Part shown: one piece after another, positions 1-12,400 of the stretch
Layout: every line of letters begins with the position of its first letter
Position numbering within the stretch: the stretch's first letter is position 1
NCBI GenBank assembly: GCA_030141605.1
Contig: JAQGDQ010000007.1
Location: 421,173-485,172, forward strand
Reading direction: 5' to 3'
Length of the DNA: 64,000 bases
Source of the DNA: Tubiluchus corallicola
Lineage: Eukaryota; Priapulida; Priapulimorpha; Priapulimorphida; Tubiluchidae
Notes under the pieces: model-generated
Told to the model about the DNA's origin: nothing
Seen by the model: the letters and a program-made list of their open reading frames with translations, nothing else
Databases searched by the model: none
Made by a program: the position numbers and the translations under genes

Positions 1-269
1 GGACATGACAATACGATACAATACATATTTATTTTATCAACTTTTATTAGAATAAGGTGTACAAATAAAAATTAAAACTCACAAAACATTTTATTTGCAT
101 TTTTTTGCATTTTTCTTGCTTTGTGACTTATGTATATTGGCACTTGTATGACTATTCTTTGTATTTGTCACATTAATAGTACAAAGCAAGGATTTGCTTT
201 ATATCGTCATGCTGAAATTTATTATTTGTTATTTAGTATTACTATTAATTTTTTTGTTTTTCTCACAAG

Positions 270-410
270 CATTTTTGCCAGGAGACACATTTTGGGATGG
301 ATTATTTTCGGATGGTTGCTATTTCACCAATATGAGTTTTGCAAATTACACCATATTGGAGTTAACATCGATGTCACCCACAATGTGCATCCACTTTTGC
401 TATGATTTGG
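270..410 (+). CDS. Cassette 1 exon A: first half of split WSC domain
   Basis: 47 codons, AG acceptor at 268-269, GT donor at 411. It starts AFLPGD and ends with the Cys pair MCIHFC. It is the longest A exon: about five extra residues precede the first Cys (SDGCY), where other copies have a short xTGC. Three Cys as in all A exons. The preceding exon is outside the window. Confidence 0.82.
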
Positions 411-3400
411 GTATGATTTAAATTTAGATTCACTCTTTAGTGCAAGCGGTTAAGAAACTGAACAAATCACTGCAGGCAAAAACTAGTATAAGGTTTGGAG
501 AAGGTTGTGTGCCTATTTTATAGCACTTTGAATTGTTTTATATGTAAATATTACCAGGTCACTATCACATCATTTGCTTCGTCAAATCATGTTGTCTTCT
601 TAACACATCGCAGAGTTTCATGTCCGTTAGTTAGTCAGGTGTGTCAAAAAGGGACTTGAACAATTTGAGCAGCTTTGAGAAGGAAAATATTTCTCAAAAT
701 ATATTATTTAGCACTCTGACTTTTGTCAAAATAAAAACATTTGTGCATGATTTCTTAATGTTAAAGTCACCTGTAAACGTTTTTATTTTAAATTTTTTGC
801 TTACATGTCAACCATTAATGGTAAGGGGTGTTCTCCCAAAGCAATGTAATGAATACACTGCACTTGGCATTTACTTCAAATTTTGGTGTACTCACTTTTT
901 GTTGATTGTGTGGCAATATCGTCAGCATAGGAGATTGCTAGAAAAGATCGTTCATACTTGGTAAATTTTACTGTTCATGTTGTTGGGACACCATGCAGTG
1001 TCCCTCTGAGCCACTAAACTCAGTGAGGCATGATGATTGTCAACCGCTGCTTTATTTTTCGGCATAAACAGCTTGTCAATGTTGTTAGCAATGTTCGTTA
1101 CTGTATTTTACAGGGGAAAATTTTGCCATATTACCCAGTTACGATGAATGCATATGTACACCCACCTTACAGCCATATTTTCGGTCTCAAAATGAGAAGT
1201 ATTGTGCTCCTTGCAGTGGAGCTTTTTCCGGACGTAACAATAATTTTGGCGTTTGTGGTTCTAAAGTCACTAGTTATGCAGGAATTTATACTGTTTATGG
1301 CGGTAAGTAAGCTTTTTGTAAGTCTTTTAATAATGAATTAGGTCTATGTCCCAACTGTAACATTTTTTGAAATTGGGATTTTTATGGATGATTTAATTAA
1401 TTTATGCTTTTTTGTGCATCTTTAGTTTAATTAGTTAGATTTAATACTTCAGCCTGCCTAGTTCAATGCAGGATTAATACTATTAATAATTATTATTTAT
1501 TATTGGCTATGACTCATTGCTATATTTAGTGTGGAAATCAGGTCGTCATGACTACAGAGGATGCTGGGATTTTAGTAATGTCACTGCATTTGCAAAGTCC
1601 TATTCTGGTGTGAATTCAGCTTATGAGTGTGTCTCTCGGTGCCGATCATTTAGCAAAACAGTGCAGTCTACTGGCACTTTTGCACTGATGGGAAAAAGTG
1701 GTGCAAATTACGTCTGCTATTGTGATGATTCAGTTGGGCCTGGAAAAGCTACAGCTGCTGCAATTTTGCCATGTGAAAAATGTCCCGGGGATGTTGATGA
1801 TGGTTATTGTGGAAGTAATGGAAATGTTTATGCAGTGTACGACACGGGAGGTAGTACTTTTTTGCTTTCAATATTTAATGTAAAAATCATGCTTCCCATT
1901 ACAGTTTGTCACACATTTTTACAATCTAATTGATTAATTTTTATTTCAACTTTAGCACCACATGAGTATCAAGGATGTTTTGCATACTATAAGCCTGAGA
2001 TGTTCTTTCCGGTTGCACACTCACTAGGAAATCAATCCACTACTTTAGATATTGATTGCATGAATGCATGCAGGGATAGAGGCTATTTGTTTGGAAGCCT
2101 GTATAATTCGCCAAACATAAGCGTGGTTGGATACGATTGTTTTTGTGGAAATGGGTTTCCATACAACAAGTTTGTGTGGAATTGCCCACGCTGTGAAAAA
2201 GTAGGCCAGGCATCTGGAAGTACTGTAATGGGGACATGTCCTAGAGATGATGTAGTGGCTGTTTATGCTACTCAAAGTAAGTATGATTTCACTGATTAAG
2301 TCTTGAATGTTGTGTGCTATTTAATATTAAAAATGAAACTTACAATAATACATGCACTGATTCTTCATGTTTTATCCTAATGTAAGAAATTGCTTTTTTG
2401 TATTTGAAGAATTTATCAATATTCTGTACTAACACAACATTAATTTGCTTTACAAGTTGTTGCATTCCTTGTTCTTCTTGTTCTGTAGAGAGCACATAAT
2501 GTTTAACTAATGACTGTTTTGCCACAGTTTTAATTTCTCTTTAGATTTTGCAGTTGACTCAGATTTCTTGGGCTGCTGGCGTGATAAATCTTATCTTGCA
2601 ACAAACCCTGACAACCTTGGAGATAGAGACATGCCTGAAATCAGTTTTTTGTCTGGCATGTCACCGGAGAAATGCAGGGCACATTGTCTAGAGCTTAATT
2701 ATGTTTATTCGGCATTACAAGCCGGGAATGAATGCTTTTGTGGAAACACATATGGACGATATGGGCCTGCATTAAATCCTTGCGATAGAGAATGTGATAC
2801 AGCCGGCGCAAAATGTAATATATATGACCCGAATTGTATTTCTTGTGGCGGATCTTGGGCACTGGCAGTTTATCGTACAAATGGTAGGAACCAGCATATT
2901 GTTAATAATATGAACAAATTATAGTGAATACGTTTACATCCAACAAAATGTATTTAATCTTTTTTTAGGCATATTTGTGAAACAAATTTTTACTTATGTT
3001 ATATGCTATTTTAAATAGACCCGAGAGATGCATTTAGCTTTGCTTAATGTCCAGTAAACATGTGGCATGTGGCAACAGTCACAGAATTTCACACATAATA
3101 CAATATTTTTTCAGTTGATGAATTATCTTGTTTCATCTTCTTAGGATAAAGCAAAATTTAAATGGGATTTATTAATAAAAGAGCTTATCTCATGTTAGCA
3201 AGCTGAAATTTAATTTGGATAGCAAAGTACAAGTACAATTATACTTTATGAAATTTTCCTTTATGGAAGAAAGATTATCTTTCAAGATCCTAGCTTTATC
3301 TGATTGATGTCAGTCAATGAAGTCGGAGAGGACGAAAGCTTCTCAAGAAAAAATGAAGAATTTTGAGAATTATGGGCACTTTTTAACTTTTTTTTTACAA

Positions 3401-6400
3401 ATATGGGATATGTGCGTATAAGAAAATTTTCCATTAGGGGTTAGGAGGCAAAAAAACGAAAAATAGGGCCAAGAAGAAAAATGCGCCTAGGGTCAAGCAG
3501 TAATACCATGCAGTATGTCAAAGGAAAATCTCGGTGAGACGAACTGAATGGCATAGGTTACAGTCAGAATAGTTAGCCTGCGACCCCAAGCGGGGGAAAA
3601 ATAACGGCAGAGGAGAAAATGCTTTCCAGTGTCATCCAAAACTAGGTTGTACTATATCAATAGAAAGGTCTCAATGAGTATGAGCTACTATTGGTTGATC
3701 TCTGACTCTAGTAGGGGGTCAAAAACCGGAAAATGGAAGTTGGGAACAGAAATGCATGGAGTGTCCAGGAGTACCATTTAGTATATCAAATTAAAGGTGG
3801 AATGGTTGAGGCAAATCGAAAGTCATAGGTTACAACGAGAATGTTAACCTGCAACCACTCTAGGAGACAAAATAGAGGCTGACGAAGCAAATTTATTACA
3901 GTGCCAACCGAGCCAGCTTGTATTACACTAATTGAAAGGTGTTAATGAGACAAATTGAATTGTATCTGTAATGACAAGATTGGTTGACTGATGACCCATG
4001 GGTCATGGGTTGAAAAGTTATGAGTTGAGATTTCATTGTAAAGTGCAGTTTCTACGGAATCAAGCATAGTGAATTTGATCAAATCAAAGTCACAACTTTC
4101 AAACAAAAGGCTGGCATCTTTTCATGAGTCAATTCACTGTACTTTGCTAAAAGTAAATGAAATAATAATTATACATAGTTAATGTCATCAATAAAGTGAT
4201 AAGTCATGTTGATTGTAATTTATTAAGTTTACAATTTAGCATTTACTTATATTGATTATTTTATATTGTTAATTGATTATTATTTAACCGAATCATTATT
4301 GTAATCAAATATTAATTTTTGATAGCTTTACTTACTTTATTTTTTGGTACTTTTTTGGTATCACCTAAGGGAGCTGTGCAACCAGCCAATTGAAAGAAAC
4401 TGTCTTTGGCAAAGTTCATGACTAATTGACATTAAGTAATTAACTAAGTTAATCAATTTTGTTACTTCTCGTTAACTTTAATGCAAAATACAATTTCTGA
4501 TTGATTGGTGGCAGTGTAGAACAGTGAACATTTGTTAAGCATGAGGATGTACATCAACTCATTTTTATGTAGATGGCTATGGCAAAATTATGACATCAGC
4601 AAAATCAATACTTATCAGTACTTTCCAACGCTTAGATTTCTCGGGATATTTTTTAAGCAGATATTCATGAGATTAGATTATTTAAAAAGGATTCTATTTT
4701 GCTATTTGTGTGATGTTCATTCCTTATTTTTAACAAAGTACCTAGATTGCTTAGGTTGTAGTCAGTTTCTATGGTCTTTTTAATTTACTCCAACGACTTC
4801 CTTGTTGCAAACTTTGATTGCAGAGGACTACTTGGGATGATCAATGGAACTGAGTATGTTATATTTAAGAAGGAGATTAATTATGTTTGCTGTTTGTAAT
4901 ACAAGGTTTTATGGTCACATTGCTTATTTTTCAAACATTAGTTTATCAAAGCCAGTGGAGAGGCAAGTAAAGCAATGCAGATAAACAGCAATATCTTATT
5001 TACTGTTAGTAGTTTTCTGTTGCACATTATCTTTTGCGAGTGACACTATAACAAATCAGGTATTTTATATATTATGATTAATAATAAGTTTCGTTTTTTC
5101 CAGCATTTGTACCAGGAGAGGAAGTTCAAACTGGTTGCTTCAAATTCATTCAAGAATTCTCAAGTTCCAATGTATTAAATCGCATGACAATGACTCCTGC
5201 AATGTGCATTCGTTTTTGTTATGATTTGGGTATGATACAGACTTATTAATTACATTCAATAAATTTAATTTTAATACATTATGAATATGTTAAATAATAT
5301 TACGGTTACTTGTTTTGTAGCACAACCGGGTAGTTTGTCAAAAAATCTAGTCTTCATCATCATATTTTAATCATGCAGACAACTTTTTGCTTAACGTATA
5401 TATGTATGTGTTATTACTTACCATTTGGACCTATTAATGTATTCAAAAAATAAAACATTTTAGCTGGGATAAATTATCACTCTCATAAATGTAATTAGTC
5501 AACGTCATCTAACTTTTTGCTGCAAACTTGCATGTTTAATAGATTTCATCAATTTACATTTTACGTAGCCGTTCCTCCAGCTTCCTCTTTTGGTGCCACA
5601 TTTTACAATGTTTTGTGGTTAGCAAGAAAAAATTGATTTCTCATTTTGTAAACATTAGTTTTGGACATGTTCTAACTTTTAGTTGGTTAGTTTTGATTGG
5701 TAACTCATTTGACAGATACGTATTGTTTACCATCTGCATTTGTCCTATTTTGGATTACATATCATTAGTTTTGGATCCATACATACCAGCAAAAGAACTT
5801 CCAAAAACAGGAGATATCTTTGATCAGAGTGATGAAAACTCATCTGCAACTGGTACCGCAACACTAGTAGTCATACAAAGACACCCTCTACCAAATGGCA
5901 CAGCAACACATTTTATGTCAGCCTTTAGAGACTATCATTTACTCTTCACTAAACCATCCTTATCTTTTTTTAACCACACATACTAATCACATTCCACACC
6001 TGTTTTACATTCCTTATTTATGTATTTTATGCTAACCTCATTTGCCCAGTTCTATTCACTTTAATATTTTCTTTGCCTGCTCACACACATGCCTGTAGTT
6101 TTCAATTTAATGCTTTGCCAACATCAGCATAAATATTATCATAGCTGATTATAAATACAGATAGTTCTTAAACGTTTAGCTTGCTTAGTTAATTGAAAGA
6201 GGCAAGAGTTTGTAAACTGTTGAGAAATTTTTCTTTTCGTATTGGGTTCCCTCAATAATGTTTTCAAATGATTTTATATTAATCACATTTATCTTATTTT
6301 TCCAGTTTAATTTGTCGAAAATTACAACTATGTTCGATTAGCCTGGACAGTTTGAGTTAAGGCATCAAATTGATTTGAATTTAATTGTTCTACTGGGTCA

Positions 6401-9400
6401 CTAAGAAACGTGAATCTGCTGAGATTGTGTCAACCTGAGCTGTCCAGAGACTAAATGAATGACTTGGCATATGACTTGATAGTGAAGATTATAGTTTGTC
6501 CCCCAGTTACTAACTTCATTTCTTTTTTTCAGATCAAGATTTTGCTGTGTTAAACAATTACGATGAATGTACATGTGGAGATTGTTTAACACCTCAGACT
6601 ATGCATGACCAGAGATATTGCGCTGCCTGTGGTGGAGCATTTATCAGCCGTAATAATTATTTTGAGCTGTGCGGTTCAAAATCAACAGGCTATAGTAGCG
6701 TTCAAAGAGTTTATTCTGGTGAGCAAAACTGATTTCAAACTTTGATACAAAGGGCTTATATTAACAATTTACCTTACATTATATTGTGTTTATTTAATTT
6801 TTAACTCATGAACTTGTTAAATAAACTTGTGTTTATTTCCTTATAATCAGTGTATATTATAAACTTATACTTGTATGGCAGAATACACTTAATAGATATG
6901 TGATTAAACCATTACATAAGCTGTCTTGGAGACTACAATTTGCAAGTGTAGAATGAGGTGGTCTTTATCTTTATAAATTTTTTTCTTAAACTTTAATAAA
7001 AACTGTTTTACTTTTTGTCACTGCTTTGGGGAATTGCAGAATCACTTTTGATATTCAATGAAGTTTTTGCTGGCTAATGGTGTGCTGGATTTTTATTGAA
7101 ACAAGTGCAAAACTGAAGTTTAAAGCTCAATTGTGGCACTTGTTTGAATTACACGATCAGTTCATATTGCATTACTTGATACTCGTATCAGTTAAGATAT
7201 TTACATTGTGTTGGGTATGAATATTTAATATTTAGTTGTTCTGATACAAAATTTGTTTAAACTGTTGAGCTTCACAGTGGTCTTAGTCTTTATAACGATT
7301 GCTTACGTATAGTGTGGAAAACAGCTCGTCATGACTACAGAGGATGCTGGGATTTTGGAAATGGCACTTCGTTTGCAAAATCAATCCCTGGTGTGAATTC
7401 AGCTTTTGAGTGCGTCTTTTTGTGCCGAACATTTAGCAAAACAGCACAGTCTATTGGTAGTTTTGCATTGGTAGAGAAAAGTGGTGCAGACTATGTCTGC
7501 TATTGTGATGATTCAATAGGGACAGGAAGAGCTTCTGTAGCTGCTAATTGTGGTTTTACGCCGTCAGCTCATCTGTCATGCCAGAAATGTCCGGGTGGCA
7601 ACGACGGTTTCTGTGGCGGTGACAATGGTTATGCAGTATATGACACAGGAGGTAGTAATTCTGTTTTTAATCCTCGCAACATCATATTGTTTTTTGTTTT
7701 TTTTTGTAAATCATTCATTTATTCAATATTGCACATTTGTGAACAGTTCCCATGACTGATAAGCTCACCTTAGGTTGGTATACAATTGTTAACAACAACA
7801 TAAGTCCATTTGTAATGGTTGCTAATGTAAAGAAAAAATACTGAATATAAAGAGCAGCAATAAATAATGCATAATAAAAATTATTTAAAATGTTTTATTC
7901 CATCAATATATTGTTGTGTTATCTTAATGTAAATAAACATTTTGATCTTCAGTCGATAAAGGGCTGCTTGAATGCAAAATGCAAATTTTGACCTTGTATT
8001 TAATAACTGATGACAAAGAGAGAGAATTAGATAAATAAAATCTTTTTAAATTAGCTGAAAAAAACATAAATTATTTTGATCGTGAGTCAATGAGGGCTGA
8101 ACATATGCAGAGTAGAAATTTTGACCTGCATATTTAAATAATTGATGTCAAAAGAAGAGAATTAGATAAATAAAGGCGCCTTAAATTCTCTGCTGTCAAA
8201 AAATGACATTATTATTTATTTCCCATTACATTTTTGTATCTGTGACTATTCAGATGTTCATTTATTGGGAGAATCACACTCTTAAACCCCTGTGATGTAC
8301 AGAGTTGCTATGTGTATTTGATGGAATAAACAATATTTGTTATTGAGGTTTACCAAGCATTTCTCTATGTAATATACCCCTTTTTGTTTTAGCACCACAT
8401 GAGTATCAAGGATGTTTCGCATACTATGAGCCAGATATATACTTCCCTGTTAAAGAATCACTTGATCAAGGATCTACTTCTTTAGATGATGATTGTCTAA
8501 CAAAGTGCAGAAATAAGGGATACTTTTTTGGTAGTGTCTATTATTCGTCAGTTGCTGAGTATGCATGTGCTTGCGGAAACGGGTTTCCGTTCCCCAAATT
8601 TTCACTGAATTGTGCATACTGTATGAAGACAACCAGTGGAACATGTCCCGGAAAAAATGCAGTTTCTGTTTACTCTACTGAAAGTGAGTATAATTACTGA
8701 CTTGTAGTATTACAGGTCACAGTGGTGGTTGTGGTGTTATGGTTATGCAGGTTATAGTGGGGATGTTGATGGTGTGGTGGTTGTTTAGCAACAGGAACAA
8801 TAATATTAACAATATTAACAATGTAATTACTCTGTGCAAAGGTTAGCAGTTTAAATCAATAAATCTGCCTAATTCAATGACAAAAGTTTATTGAATTTGA
8901 CATTTAAAAGACCATAAGGGCATCTCTTGAACTCGTCGACCTCGCTTTACAGGAATGAGAATTTTCCGCGGATACGCGGAATTCCGAGTTTTTGGAAGAC
9001 CAATAGTGCCATTTTTGTAAATCGCGTAAATTTGTTGAGAAAATTTTTACGGACCCAGTACATACAACCAGCTGACCACTAGTTGGCAGGCCGTCACTTT
9101 GTTTACATCACATACATCAGTGTAACCACGTGTATATCTGTATGTATAAAAATATAGAATCAATTGTGTGGAGTTATTTGAGTCAATTGCAGACAGTTTT
9201 TATATACTTTTGCATCGGAGCGGCCAGTACTTAGAGGCATTTTTGAGACAATTAGGTATCATGTATCCTTGATAGTTGGGTATTTTAAATTATGCATGAA
9301 ACAAAGTAATTGATATTTTAAGTCCACTTAGAGGCTCTCTATGGTCACAAAATTGCAATTTGTTGCTGTCTCCAAGGGGGCTTCGCCCCGTTGAACCCCC

Positions 9401-12400
9401 ATGGGGGCCTACGCAGCCTCCAAACGCTCGGTCTGTTTCAGAGTTTTTTGCAATTTGTCATTCTCATCCCCGGCTTTACTGTCACTCCGCTCCTGTACTT
9501 CTTTCACACTAGTGCACTGCATCACTGCAAGACAGCGCATCAGTAGCTGCAGCCTTTACAAAATTGCAAACAACAGTGACATTAGTGGTTATTGGTATTA
9601 GTATGTTTTCAGCCTCAGTAAGTTATATCATTTTACACTTTGCTGTATTTATAAAAGAGTTTCTCTTTAGCACCTCAATCGTCTTTCAGAAGTCAGTGAA
9701 CACAGAGCATTGTTTTATATAAAGTTATTTAAAACAGAATGCTACTTCACAATCCCAGATCATAAGGTGTTGTTTACTGACATTTTGCATAGTGAGTTTA
9801 GAGCTACAGTTTGCTGTCTTTTTATATTTTTCAGATTATCCAGTGATGTCAGACGTCTTAGGTTGTTGGGAGGAAAAACGTCCTGGTGCATCTGGGATGC
9901 ATGATGGAGAAAGAGACATGCCATATGAGGCACCAGCAATTGCTAATTTAACACCAGAAAAATGCAGGGCACATTGTTTAGAGCAGAATTATGCTTATGC
10001 GGGTTTGGTATCTGGAACACATTGCTTTTGTGGGGACACATATGGGAGATACCATCCTGCATTAAACCCGTGCAACGCTAAGTGTGGTACGTCCGGTAGC
10101 GGGCGCGAACTATGCAATTTACATGACACGTCTTGTTCTACATGTGGTGGAGACTGGGCATTACAGGCTTACTCTACAAATGGTGAGCTTGTAGTTTGCA
10201 AACACTTTGCAGCTAATGAGTTTATGTTTTGAGTTTTGTTTTAGTCACTCAATCGTAGAAATGTAATAAGTTATCATACTTTGAAGCGACATTGACACAT
10301 TTTTGGACAGTGTTTACTTTTTTAAGTGTACCACTGTTCTTGTACACCTTTTCAAGCATACAAGATAGTAAAAAAATTAATTTAGTCTAATGTAATGTAT
10401 TTTTGGCCAGTTACGTTTGGTCTTTGGTTTGCAGGCTACAAAGTTGTAGGTGGTCCTGAATTGGGTCATTGTTCTTTCTCTGCTAAGACTCCCTTGAGAT
10501 TACTTTATGAATTACATTACACTCAGTTTATTTTGAAATATTGGTCTGGTATTTCAGCAGAAAGTATGAAGGTGAACTATGGGAACTAAAGTGGCAGCAG
10601 TAGCTGCATGTTTGTTGCATTTCTCTAGTTTTGTAATAATCAAATGATCAAAGTATTACTGACAAACTAGTGCTTATGTTTTTAAATTTGTCTGAATTTG
10701 AGCCTAATCACTACACAGAACTAATGATGTAAGGGCTGTTACCTAATATGAGTGATGTTATTATATTGCTTTAATAATCTGGCCCGTAAACATTTCAGTA
10801 TCAATTGCAAATGTTTATTTTTTAACTAGATTCTAAATTGATACAGATTCAGTTATGAAGTTAAAACCAACATTCATATATACAATAAAAAGGAACATAT
10901 ATAAGATGTGGTCCTTTCTACATGAGTATGCACAGTTTGTATTTTAAATCAACAGATATAAATAATCTGCTAAAGTCATAAAACTCTCAGTGCATTGAAT
11001 GACATTTTTGTTATTTTTTGTTTAAGCCTTTTTGCCAGGAGATGCACTTCGAACTGGTTGCCTCAGACTCAGTCAGAACTTCGTCAATCAGAGTTTTGGT
11101 AGCTTAAATCGGATGACGATGTCTTCCGCAATGTGTGTCAAGTACTGCTACCAGTCTGGTATAATTTCAGTTTTGGATTTACAGTTATTTACGATTTTAT
11201 AGTAATCTGATATTGGATCCAACATTTACAAATTGCATTTTTATTGTTATTGTACAAACGGCTATCGGGTAATTTCATTAAGCAGTATTTCAAATGGGGA
11301 TCAGCATTGAAGTCCTGGTTTGGTTTGAAACCAATTTAATAAGTGTAATTTTAGAAATGCATTATTGCAGAACTATGGTTATGCATTTTAATACTTCTGA
11401 ATGTTCAGGGTTTTCATGAGTTCATTTATCTTTTATTATTGGCCTAATGTCTTTAAAGATTTTTAAAAATGTCTTTTTTGTAATTTGCCTATGTTGAACA
11501 ACTCATACATGTCAATAAGTGTTTTCCATATTCCAGGGACATTTTGACGTCATTCATCAACTGAAGAAAAGCAGTGCACTGTTAATTTCCGTCAAAATTT
11601 AAAAAAAAAAGATTTACAATCTTTCAGCATCAATAAAGTTGCCGTAATACTAATTATATCTTTAAAAAAGCCATAAGATAACTAAGGTTTATTAATTCTG
11701 ACTAATCACAGTGAAAACATCTCTTTGAGTGAGTTAATTCGCAGTTAATTGATTAATAATTTTTTAATCATTTTGCTCTCAAGGTGATATTTACAGCCTG
11801 GTAAATTTGCAATTTTGGGTGAAATTACAAGTAGTTAGATACAACTGTTAGCACAGAATGCATTATTTAGTCATGTAAACTATAAAGTGATACTTCACGT
11901 CTTGCTTCTCTGAGTTTACAGTTTTTTATGTTAATTATGTTTATGGTAATTAGGACCAACTTAAAAAACAGTACAGTGCCTTAAGTATTTAGTGGTTTGT
12001 CAGAATTAGTTTTTAATGTCATACATACAAAGAAGCTTTTTACCTGAACATTCATTTTTTATATTGTTTGGGACTGTGCAAACTAGTAATGATAAGTAGT
12101 GCTATTTTTGTTAAAATGTGTCTTCATCACTCTCAAATTGTTGATTGTCGTAATGCCTATGTGTGAATGCTCACTATAAGAAATTGTATCTTTCAAAAAT
12201 GTTTTTATGCTATTTTTTGCATTTGTATTAGCTCATTTTTGTGCTGCTATGGACCTGAAACTGATAGTCATGGTAGTCATTAACTAAAGTTTCATCTATA
12301 GGAGTCTGTGTCTCTGCTGAACTGGTCTTTTTTGCCAGGGAGCTGATCTTTTGTACTAGTTTGATTCATATGTTGACTTTGAAGCTATCAACACACATGC

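Larger units (their letters stand above)
411..5103 (+). other. Introns of cassette 1
   Basis: Introns of about 703, 227, 105, 268 and 2,220 bp. The first four hold nothing recognisable apart from AT-rich sequence; ATG-started frames near 641-964 and 1030-1341 look random or overlap exon B in another frame. The last (2884-5103) contains the degenerate ~140-bp tandem array listed separately. Confidence 0.6.
5230..11026 (+). other. Introns of cassette 2
   Basis: Introns of about 1,303, 594, 741, 1,151 and 844 bp. The first contains an ATG-started 123-codon frame (5615-5986) with no family I recognise and no splice context. The third contains a diverged tandem duplication, and the fourth a dispersed repeat plus a GC-rich hairpin block. 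The second and fifth show nothing recognisable. Confidence 0.55.

Noticed and set aside
641-964. 107-codon frame in the first intron
   Set aside because: Composition is that of translated AT-rich intron; no motif and no counterpart in other cassettes.
1030-1341. 103-codon frame overlapping exon B1
   Set aside because: It is an out-of-frame shadow of exon B1, whose own frame gives the conserved Cys pattern.
2695-2880. Minus-strand frames opposite E exons (also at 17712, 50991, 22228, 62793)
   Set aside because: Recurring antisense shadows of the E-domain coding sequence; they recur because the sense strand is conserved.
5615-5986. 123-codon ATG frame in the A2-B2 intron
   Set aside because: No family recognised, no splice-site context, AT-driven hydrophobic start. 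It may be a repeat remnant but I cannot support a gene.
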